Both the position numbers and the translations under genes were made by a program. The notes under the pieces were generated by a model that saw nothing but the letters and a program-made list of their open reading frames with translations, did no database searches and was not told the DNA's origin. From Bactericera cockerelli (Eukaryota; Arthropoda; Insecta; Hemiptera; Triozidae), in NCBI GenBank assembly GCA_024516035.1, contig CM044956.1, positions 26,819,101 through 26,883,100 on the forward strand: a stretch of DNA of 64,000 bases, written 5' to 3'. Numbering within the stretch: position 1 is the stretch's first letter; every line of letters begins with the position of its first letter. Of the stretch, positions 46,101 to 58,100 are shown piece after piece.

Positions 46101-49100
46101 CCTTCCAACCAAGCTAAAGACCATCAAAACTCGGTTTAAGTTACAACGGTAACAACAACAACACTACCAACAAGTCAAGTGCACTGGCAGTCAAGTGGTT
46201 AACGGGATCAAAAAAAATCCATCATTTGGGCCATTTGAAAAAATATGAGTCAGGTATTTTTTCATTCAGTGTGGATCACAAGTTAGTAACTTATTTAAAA
46301 TTGTAATTTTTTTAGATTTGGTTTTTAGTTTTAGATCAATTGGTGGCCCTGAAAAGGGCCATTTAAGTTCAAGTGTGGGACATCTCTAGACATCTGCGGG
46401 TAAGCACATAATGATGAATTTCCTCTAGGAAGCGTAGTCTATTTCGGGTTAGGAAAATACATTTATGGCCATGCCTCTGTCTTGAGTAGGGTTAGGAAAA
46501 TACATTTATGGCAATGCCTCGGTTGTATAGTAGGGTTAGAAAAATACATATATGGCCATACCTCTGCCTTGAGTAGGGTTGGGAAAATACATTTATGGTC
46601 ATGCCTCGGGTGTATAGTAGGGTTAGGAAAATACATTTATGGCCATGCCTGGGGTGTAGAATAGGGTTAGGAAAGTATATTTATGGCCATGCCTCTGCCT
46701 TGAGTAGGGTTAGGAAAATACATTTATGGCCATGCCTGGAGTGTAAAATAGGATTAGGAAAATTTATTTATGGCCATGCCTGGGGTTCAGAGTGGGGATT
46801 TTTTAATATAGGAAAATACATAATCATACCGCCATGTGTCGGGTGTAGAGTAGTTTTTAAAAATTATATGCAAGGACAAACCGCGGGTGTGATCGAATTA
46901 TTCTGGTTCGGTAGAAAAATAATCTTGTTGTTATTAGGTAGCATAATTATAATATGCTAACCACAACCAACCGACGTAGGGCCGAAATAACAGCAGTGCA
47001 TGGAATGGACTAAACCCAGACGGTCATGAATCCATTACATGTTATGTGTATAGGTTGGAGTAGCGCTCCGACCCACCAAGTCAAGAAATTTTGACCGCTT
47101 ACAATGTACTCCTTACAAAATGATGTGTATTGAAGGGTACATTCTAAGGTGCACATGAGGAGAGTACCTCAATCAGTTCTTGGATCTTGGAGGGACAATC
47201 TGGGACCTCGGCTTTGTTTTGGAATTGGTCTTGAGAGTGAATTAAAATATCCTTCCATAATATTCCATAGGTCTGTCAGAACGACATTATCATTGTTGAT
47301 GTGGTGAATCGAATGAAAGGACAATCCGTGTCAATTCACTGGCACGGCCTGTTCCAAGCCCGCACCCCGTGGATGGATGGAGTCCCTGGAGTCACCAACT
47401 GCCCCATTCTAGAGAAGGAAACGTTCCGCTACTCTTTCTGTGCATCTGAGTACGGAACTTTGTTTGGGCACTCTCATGACGGTAAGCCGACTGGTGAAGA
47501 ATTAAACGCTTTTGGACACGAAGGTCGGTGCTAATTCTACAAAGAAAAAAAATCACTGCCATCGTATTTATGCATATTTTTAAGACGAAGGTAAAATTAA
47601 AGGTACTTTAAAGTTTAACTATTTTATTTTTTAACTCCAGTATTTTCCCTCTTTCGCTACTCAATATCAACAGTGAAAGCTACATTGGTAAAAAAAACTC
47701 ATGTTCCTCTGCATGGTTTCCTCTTAGGCACACAACTGACAGATGGTCTCTCCGCTCCTGTGATCATTCGCCGTCCGGAATCCCTCGAGCCTCTCGGAAA
47801 TCTGTACGATCACGACCTTCCCTCCCACGTTCTCCTGCTTACTGACTGGATGCATATGATGTCTTCAGAGAAGTGGCCTGGCCTCATTCACCGAAGTGCC
47901 GGCATGCACGCTGAAACATATCTCATTAACGGACGTGGTCTATTCAAGGTTAGTTAGCCTCCCTCCTGTTAATTAATTGGCTTCCAAAGGTGAAAAAAGG
48001 AAAAGAGCATAATTATGGTATTTTCTCATTGTATATTTTAAAGAATCAGTTCAAACAATCTTAACGATATAACAGTAGATATACAGGTGTATATAACTAA
48101 AAAGTTGAAAAACACCACTTTAATATAATAGAATATAGATAGTAGATATACAGGGTCCGCCAAATAAATTAGCCACTCGAAAAATCTAGAGAACGGATTA
48201 AAAAAATGAAAAATGCTATGACACATTTTAGCTGAGCTCTTTGGTTTTCCTTTTTATTTCAGGAACCCAGCCGCAACATGTCAACTTCCACCCCCTACTC
48301 GGTGTTCCATGTTAAACCCAACTCCCGCTACCGGTTCCGTTTCATCGGAGCATCCTCACTCAGCTGCCCCCTGGAGGTCACATTTGAAGGTCACAAAATG
48401 CTCGTGTTCCATGCTGATGGAACTCCCATCGAGCCCTGGGTGGCAGATACTCTAGTCCTTTTGTCAGGTGAAAAATATCATTTTTTTATTTATTAAAAAA
48501 AACTATGGTGATTTTAAACACTATTATTTTATACAGGGTTTCTGTAAAGTTGCACCCAAATCCCCGCCCCTTAAACAAAAAACAGTCTCGGAACCATCTC
48601 CGAGATCTAGGAACGAGATTGTATCGTCCTGTCTCGGATCCCAAAAAATGATATCGGAGACACCTAGGAGACCATTCGGAGACTGCTGCGGGACAGTCTA
48701 CGTCCGCACCGTAGCGTCGATTGCTGGTGCTCGAGATTGCTCCAAGATCTGTCTCGGGAACTGTCTCCGAGACCATTCTCGGGGACTGTCTCCGAGCCTT
48801 CTCGGAACTGTCTCCGAGCCTTCTCGAAACTGTCTCCGAACCTTCTCGGGGACTGTCTCCGAGCCTTCTCGGAACCGTCTCCGAGAACATTCTCGGGGAC
48901 TGTCTCCGATACTTCTCGGAACTGTCTCTTCTAGACCACAGACCGTTTTAAATACCCTGGGAATTTTAGCTGTAAAACCACCTAAAAATAATACGACACA
49001 TTTTTATAATAGAACATTTTTTTATTGTGAAATATAAAATAAAATAATTAAGAACAAAACAAAAAAAAAAGAAGAATACACCTTAAAGAATGAAAAATCC

Positions 49101-52100
49101 CAATTAGAGACTAGGAACAATTGGAATAAAGAGATTGCCATAGGCAATAACCAATAACCCCGCCCTTTAGTTAGGACATATGTATAGGACATTGGATACG
49201 AATTCAATTTTTAATATTAATTTTTCGAGTTTAAGTCGGTTCTAACTCAGTTAGGGTCCATTTCTGACCCCTACTTTATAGAGATAATCCATGCTTATTT
49301 GACCCAAGGAACCTAAGGTATCAATATATTTATGCAATCAATTTAGAAACATTAGAAAAAAAAATTGACATGAAAATAAAAGTATCATTTAAGTTCACAT
49401 CTTAAAAGTATCTCTATCTTTAGTCACAGCAGACTAGTTTCTTCTTGACAAGTTTTAAGCCAGTTTTTGATAATCTTGACGATGTCTTCTCTATTATGTC
49501 CTTGGATGGACATGCACACATCTGAAAGAAAAAAATAATAAAACATTGAATATGGTTGGTATATGTCTATACTTGTATCTATATATATATTTAACTAGCC
49601 GTTTGCCCGTGCTTTGCAACGGCACTAAATTTCAAATTTAGGCATGGCCGAACTGCTGGACAGCAATGCCTTTTTAAACTTTTTATAATTTTTCTGGACA
49701 AAGCGATAATGGTTTTGGGGGGGTCAATTCTGAGACATTTTTCGCTATCTCTTACCGTTTTGGCTAAACAACTCCGGACAAACAAACAAACAAACATAGG
49801 TAGGTAGGTAGGTAGTCCTTTTTTCTGTTTTATATATAGAGATAAAGTTATAGTGCCTGCAAGTTTTGCTGTGCCATTAAAACATGAAAATATTCCCATG
49901 AATGAGGTTTGAACACAACCCATTTTTTAATAATATTTTTTAATTTGACCTGAGCAATTACAAGAACCATTCTGTGGATAGTTATAAATTAGGTAGGTAT
50001 GTAGAACAAAAGGCTAGGATAGAGATGGATTTAAATAAAAATAAAATCATATTTCAGCACAAACGATCAGTTTTGCCTGCTAGTAAAATGCTCTAACACT
50101 AGCAAAATAGCTTGTGAGTTACCATTTTCTAAGTGTCGTATTCAATTTATTTCAAGCATTGTCAATGAAAAGACATTCTATCTTTTAATGTTGGACTAAA
50201 CAACTTTTTTTTATAAACATCTAGAATGAATTTGTATGCATATTTTTTTATTAATAATATAGAGTTACTAACATTGACTTTTCAGTCAGATCAGTTACTT
50301 AATTGTTCATCATTTCATTCATTTTCTTGATTGATCTTTAAATCCCCTATAATAAATATTATGATTCAATATGATAACTTGAACACAAACAAAAAACCTC
50401 AGATTTTGGAATAATTTATTATTCCTAGATCAGTTGCCTACATCAGTAATTGCCTCTGAAACAGTTTCCTTGATTCCGTAGTGTGTAGATGTAAATGAAA
50501 AAATAGTTCCTATGTATTATGAAAAATATTTTCAGACATAAAATGTGATACCAAACTTACCAGCAATAACATGGTTTATGTTTGAGAAGTTCTTGAATGG
50601 GACTTTATTGAGACTCCCTGCCCTAGACATTCCTTCCACAACATTGTTATTCATTGTTATTCCGCAACTCTTGTCTCAGCAGCAGCTCTTTGCTTCTTTG
50701 TTGCCTTAAACTGAGGGTTTCCCATCCTTTGCGTCTTTCCATAATACTGTAATATAGAAGTATAAACTTAGAATGTACTTCTTAAGTCCCGGAGGTTTTT
50801 TTCTTTTAATTATGTTCACAATATCTTTCTAACCATGTGGGTATTAAAATTGCATAAAAGATTTTTTCATTACCTTAAACCAAAGAGCTACATAAGGCAG
50901 TGAAAACTTCAACATTTCCCATTTACTTGTAGTGTGTGGCTACCTATATTTCTTGTGAAAATTTCCACCATTTCAATTGAAGAGTAATAACATCAAGATT
51001 AGAAAAAAAATATGTAGAGTGTACAAAAACCAAGTTTCCTTGGACTTTGCTTTGAAAAATTCTGAGGATTTACACAATAACCTACTTTCTGATTCCAAAT
51101 TGTGAAGAAATTTTTGAAACAAACAGAATTGACAGATAAAAGAATCATGCATTGCCTAAGATATCAAGAAAAGTTGTTCAATATTGTTTCCTTATTTGAT
51201 ATATTAAAAAATAGGTATCTAAAGTAATAGGTAGGTAATTTAAACCTTTACCAAATAGCTTTTGACAAGAGTAATAGTTTCAGTAAAGGTTTGGACTCTA
51301 TAATTAATTTCTTTTAACCATGAACACAATGATGTATTGACATAAAAACACTTTTATTTTACAAATTAAGCTGGGAGCACACCATCCAACATTGACTGAA
51401 GCTTAGCTTACTGCATGAACTGATGGGAGACCACACATATCCAACACTTCAAATACAAACACTATAATATGTTTGCTTTTCAAGCAAAAATTTTGATTGT
51501 CTGATTTCAGTGTTTAGTTTTGAATATTTTATGGGTTCAGACTATTTTTTCGGGTGTATTTATTTTTCATTGGTCAAATCATCTCTTTCTTCTCTCTTCC
51601 AAAGTAAAATGAACAGAGAAATTTGAAAAGAAAGAAAAAACAATTGAAACAAAATGTTGCTTTTTTGAAAGAGGTTTTACAAAGGGAACTTTCATACTGG
51701 TCTTATTGTCCTAGAAATTGAAGAGAGAAAGATAGACAAAGACTAGAAAGGAGAAACCCAACAGCTTTAGGTGGGAAAAAAACTTGCCATTTGGGGTCAA
51801 GAAGCAAGTGTCTTTATCACTTGACTACCAAGGCAGGTGAAAACTGTCTTGGTTGGAAGATGTTTGATATCACATGTAAGGTGTGTGGGTGCAAAATCAT
51901 GTAAAATGTACATACTATACAGGATTTTTAGATGGTGTAGGATGTGAGATGTTGTATTGGTGTGCTCCCTGCTTAGCAGTCTTAAATTAAACTGATGATG
52001 AAATCCACATTACCTGTCACTGCTTCTTCTGTCAGGACCAATGTAATATTAATTTCTTGTAATTAAATTAACAGAATTAGGTAAAAGCTTTTGAAATACA

Positions 52101-55100
52101 AATTCTGAAAGAAAAAAGTTCACTTAAAATATTATGAAATTTAGATTTACTTAGGTAGGTAGGTACATTGGTTTTTTGAATAAGCTCAAGAGGTAGGTAA
52201 AAGTACCAACATTGATAATTATTTCAATGTGTGTACTATTAAAATTACATTCACTTGTTTAAACTTTTAAGTTAAAGAGTAAAATAAAAGTTAATTCATA
52301 ATTGGTTTGGTAATTGCAATGGGGCTGAACATTATTTTCAATTTCAACTGCCATGTTTACATTGCGGTGTTGCCACAGGGTACCGGATCTCGTTCCGAGA
52401 CGGTTCCGAGAACATTTACTCGGGACGAGTTAGCTTGGATCTTGTCCCGAATTAGCTCGGGAAGAGATCCGGGATAGGTTCCGAGTAAGTTGGTTAAACA
52501 TTCTCCGGGAGAGTTTCAATCCATTCCCGCAGTACTCCCAGAGAAAGATGTTTCCGAGCACGCTGTTTTTACTCTCTCGTAGTACTACCAGAGAAACGTG
52601 TTTCCGAGCACTCTGTTTTTGACACTATCGTATCAATCTCCGAGACTACTATATCGGAGTTAGTAGATCAGAGATACCTTTTTGTTTAAGGGGCGAACTC
52701 AAGAACAGCTAAAAATAGAGGATATATATATATAAATATGTATATGGAGCGAAGTGGACTGTAGATTCTAAAAATTTAATAGGGCTGGTTCAAATGGTAA
52801 CGAAATGATTTATATAAAAAGGCTGATGAGATTTTACTTACGTGATTGTAGATTTTTTTTATCACTCACCGCTATCACCCTTCCCTATACTGCTGAAATT
52901 GAAGACTTAAAGGAGATTAGGAGGGGAGCGGAGCGGAGGCCTTTGCCCTTTAATATAAAAGCGGTCAGTTAAAATGCGAAGAATATTTGAGGTGTCTTAA
53001 GAAAAATTCACTTTTCACTTGGGTGCTAATTATATTCTAGATGAACTACTATCTTTAATGGTTGTCAAATTTATACTGACTATCTAGGAGCTTTCTAGGT
53101 GAGTTTAGCTCTGATTTGAAGGAGGGTGAGAGAACTTGTTGGTGATTCTTAATTTTTGGGTTGATGTACAGCACAATGCTCTCTCATTAATTCAACTACA
53201 AAACAGTACCAAACATTCCCCGGCCATGAAGTAATCACTTCATAATGACCTCAAAAGGGTTAAAGTAAAGATAGCCTACTAACAACAAAAATAAAAATAA
53301 AAGGAGAAAAGTAGACCATCTCATATCTAATAAGCTAGCTTTTACAATATCTAAAAAAGTAAATAAAAATTCCAAATGAAAATTCACAAGAACCAACAAC
53401 CAAAAAAAAATATGAAAAACTAAATAAATGTAATTTTTGAAAATGAAATAAATTAAAAAACTTCTGGGGTGCAAAAAGGATTTTCCTTACTATGTACAAC
53501 AACTAAAATGTTAGTCATGACTACTAAAATAATGTAAGTCATAACACCTAAATATTATAAAAGACTAAGTAGACTCCTACTGAGTAGGTAAAATGCACAA
53601 TTTTACCACTGGACGCTTGAACACACCCTTTGATGTCCTGACTGAAGCCACTCTACAAATACCATCTTTACCAGGATAGACATCAGTCACGATTTCTTTT
53701 ATAGTAAAAGATTAATATTATTTTTTCCAGGAGAGAGATTCGACGTTGTTATAGACACACGAAACAAGCCAGTGTCAACCTACTGGATCCTCGTACAAGG
53801 AGTTCCCTCATGTCCCAATCAAAATGCTTTCCAAATAGCAGCCCTCAAATACGAAGGAAGCAAATTAGGCGACCTTCCTCGAACTCCCATTGGACCCAAG
53901 GCTTTACCCAGAGGAAAAGTGAGCAAGGGCATTATATTTTTAAGTTCCTTTCTGCTATGTAAAAAAAAATCATTTTTGTGATTTATATTCTTGCACAATT
54001 GAAATCAAATCTCATACAAAATTAATTTATAATGTATACAGGGTGATTCAACATATTTGGGACAGACGAATATGGTTGGTAGGTGAGACCAGGAGGAACA
54101 TTGTTTATGAAACTTATTAAATCTTTTAAAAAGCACTACAGCTCAATAATTAATTTAAATAAACCTTTTTCTCTATCTTTCGAATCGTATTGGATAGTGC
54201 ATAGTGACATTAATTTCTTTTGTTTACTTTGCATAATATCAGCAAAACGTGAAACCAGTGTAAACTGTTAACAATATTATACCAGCTACACCACATATCA
54301 TTCATATTTCAATAGTATTCTAGGACTGACTTCTTCACTCAAAAAACAAACAATGTGTATGAATAATACTGCCAAAAGAATCGTTCCTCTATCAAGCAAA
54401 ACGCTAGTTTTGCAACGCCAAGAAAAACAAAACGAGCGTGTATACTTACGCTAAACCTAGTTCGTATGTATTTTATTTTGTAATTTTGACTTTCTTAGAT
54501 AAAACATTTTAAAATTTTCTTCATATTCGTGTTTGCCTCGTCGAATAGAAGGTGACTACTTTTTATTTGACCTTTTTCTGATACCCCTAACCGCTTTTAC
54601 GAGAACCCCCAAATTTAGTAAAAAATTCATTCTCTATTTTTTTTCCCCCCGCATTCGGCTTACCATGGGAATATGGTTCAAGTTTATGATATGAATTTTT
54701 TGTTATGAGTTTTAAATTATTGCAGCTCGAGGTTTTAACAAAAAAGAAAAATTCTTCCGCGGTCACTCGGCGGCGCTTTGGCGGTACCGCCTATATCTCA
54801 GATGCGGTTGATAGAAAGCTAAAACTTTGTATGTAAATTATTTGATTAATTTACAGCATTTTTAATTCTATGTAATTTTTATATAATTATAACCATTTAT
54901 GAGTTATAACATTTTTTGTTGATTTTTGACGTTCACCGACCTCTCTTCACGTAATGAATCTAGTTTGAACCTCAAACTTCTCTATTGTGTCTCAGCACGT
55001 CAGAAGTTTATTGCTCTGTTTCTAGTGCTTAAATCAATTATAATGTTTCACCTGCATCTGGGTCTTTTTCATTAATGTATTTACTGTAAAAAAGATTCCT

Positions 55101-58100
55101 CCCGAAGCCAAGAGGCATTATTGTTGTGCAATTCGATCACCCATTTTTCAGGTGTTCAACGCAGTCGAAAGCTCAGACTGTAAAGGAGAAATCGAACATC
55201 TCAAATGTATCAACGAGATCAACGCTTACTACCCCACCCCTGCCTACATACTTAAACCGAAAGCTGATAGAAGACACACAGTAACTTTTGATTTTGCCGC
55301 GTATGACGTGAAATCACTCATGTTCAATGACAACTATTATGCTTTCTATAGTGAGTTTGAAAATTCTAGTCCAATCAATGAATGACTGAACAGAGGATGT
55401 ATACAGGGTGTCCCACGAACAGATGCAAATATTTTAATGGTGTAATTTTCTCGATTCAAATCAAATAAGTTCAGAAAAATCATACTCCGACCGCCACTTT
55501 TTATTGCCGTCAACAAGTAAATTTAAAAATAAATCAAGTTTGGGATGACCCCTAGAAAGGATAAAGAAAGATAAACATAAGAGGAATAAATTCAGAGAGG
55601 AGTGCAGAGAAATAGAAAGGGGGTAAAGGTGTTCTCTATTTGATATCATTTATTTTTAGCTGATCATACTCATTCTATTGAGTGGGGCGTTCTTCCTTTT
55701 GTAACCACGAAGTGGTGTTTTTTGGGAGGATACGAGATAACGCTCCCTCGGCAAATACAAATAAAAAAACAAAAAATACCAAAAAATGGACAGCCTCGAT
55801 GGCACGTAGAATGCACCAGTGCTCATCCTGTCACTAAATTTAAGCAACGGTGAGTTCCCAGCGAATGGAAGGTAAAACCCCTGTCGTGATACGAGCATGG
55901 AGTTGACGTACCCAAATGAATAATAATAAAATACAATAAAACTCATTTTTCACTTCTAGACCCAGCGTCTCAAGCACAACTTGTGGCGCTTGTCAACAAC
56001 ATCTCCCTGGTGCTCCCTAGTGCACCCCTCCTCACCCAGCCTGATGACACTCCTGAGTACCTCAAGTGTGATCCTGAGCGGAAATGTACGGAAGATGTGC
56101 CGGTGTGTGAGTGCCTCAACGTGTTCAAAGTGAAGGTGGGGGAGGTCGTGGAAGTGCTTATTGCGGACGCTTGTGAGTACAATTACCTCCTACTTGTGAG
56201 TACAATTACCTCCTACTTGTGAGTACAATTACCTCCTACTTGTGAGTACAATTACCTCCTACTTGTGAGTACAATCATCCTCTACTTGTGAGTACAATTA
56301 CCTCTTACTTGTAAGTACAATCATCCTCTACTTGTGAGTACAATTACCTCCTACTTGTGACTACAATCACGCCCTACTTGAGAGTACAATTACCTCCTAC
56401 TTGTGAGTACAATCACGCCCTACTTGAGAGTACAATTACCTCCTACTTGTGAGTACAATCATCCTCTACTTGAGAGTACAATTATCTCCTACTTGTGAGT
56501 ACAATCATCCTCTACTTGAGAGTACAATTACCTCCTACTTGTGAGTACAATCACGCCCTACTTGTGAGTACAATTATTCTCTACTTGTGAGTACAATTAC
56601 CTCTTACTTGTGAGTACAATTATTCTCTACTTGTGAGTACAATTAAAAAATTACCCACTAATTAATAGCTTATAAAGAAAAAGTCCGAGTTCTCACGCAC
56701 ATTATAATATGTGGTTTATGCTTCTTGTTGTGATCTGAAATGGCACTGCGGTGAACATTAAATTACTGAAATTGTTGTAGATTGAGTGTGATGATTCGAT
56801 GCTTTTATTGAGATAAATATGACCTATGGATCAGTCTATCAAATGGAACACTTACCCCTGTCCCCAGCACCCCGCGGTTTCGACATGACACATCCCTTCC
56901 ACTGGCACGGCGTGTCCCTCTTCATTCTTAAGCAAGGAGTCCTGGACACTTCCATCCCTTTGAATCAGGCCATAGACAAGGTGTGGGCAGAAATAGACAC
57001 CGGGCGAATTCTCAAAGAGAGGCGGAAACCAGTTGAGAAGGACACCATAGGTGTGCCAGCAGATGGGTGGACCTATCTGAGATTCATCGCCAATAATCCT
57101 GGTGAGGCTTGTTGTGTTTTCTACTCAATTATTGATGAACCAAGTAAATTTTAACGAAAGAAAATTGCTGGAGATGCATTTTTACTTGCTAAAAAAAATC
57201 AAAACACGAAACCAAATCAGAGCAATTACATTAAAGCCCAAGCTGTTCCTAGGTTTTAAAAGAAAGTTTCAGACAAAAGTTCAATGATTTGGCCGGGGAA
57301 CCTTTGTGGGATTCTGCGGGGCTATCTTGTTAATTTTCCAACACTTGGTTAGATTGAGGTCAACTTTTATTCTTTCTAATGATTAAACTTGAAGAGATAA
57401 GTTTTTTTAATTAAGGTTTGACGTCGCTTTCAACTGCATGATCATATCACAAAGATAAGTTTAATTTGTTCATGAACGGTTTTTTCAATATATCTCCAAA
57501 AACATTTGATTTTTCCCCAAAAAAGTTTCAAAAAAAATCTCAAGGGTTCCCAACTTGGTCAGATTGAGGTCAACTTTGTTTTGTTTTTATTTATTTTAAC
57601 CAACTTTGTTTTGAAAATTAATAAGATTTCAAGTTTAGCTATGGATTAAGCTGAAAGTATAAAGTTTAATTTGTATGAAAAACAAAATTAAATTTAATGT
57701 GAACCCTTCCGAGATAAATGGTTGATACACGTGTGCCGCAATCTGCATTTATCTCGGAAGTTTCAAGTCTAATTAAAAATCTTTTCAAATTAAACTTGTA
57801 TTTTCATGATTAACCCATATCTGTACTAGAAAGTATAGGGTCTCATTTGAAAAGTTGACCTTAATTTAACCAAGTTGAGAACCCCTGAGAAAATTTTCAA
57901 GATCACCATAGAGGTTCCCTCGAAGAATCATGAAACTTTTGTCCGAAAACTTTTTTTTAAATATCGAATAGCTTTCGATATGTTTGATTGTATCCTTTAT
58001 CTTTAGCCGCCCTGTATGAGCGGCAAAAGCGAGAAAATTCTACTGTTTCTAGGATCACATAAAATGTATTGGAAAACCCCCATTTCAGGTTGAATTTATT

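Noticed and set aside
46430..46830. Telomeric TTAGG repeats
   Set aside because: TTAGG occurs once per 60-bp unit and never in tandem.
48468..49037. ORF of 189 residues and its antisense partner
   Set aside because: Both arise from the self-complementary CTCGGAAC array.
56173..56645. CRISPR-like array (also 3650-4008)
   Set aside because: Units are head-to-tail without unique spacers, in an arthropod intron. They are minisatellites.
56819..56867. ATG at 56819 as the start of the histidine-rich laccase exon
   Set aside because: A pyrimidine-rich acceptor at 56865-56867 gives an in-phase join with exon 8, while the upstream codons do not fit the family.
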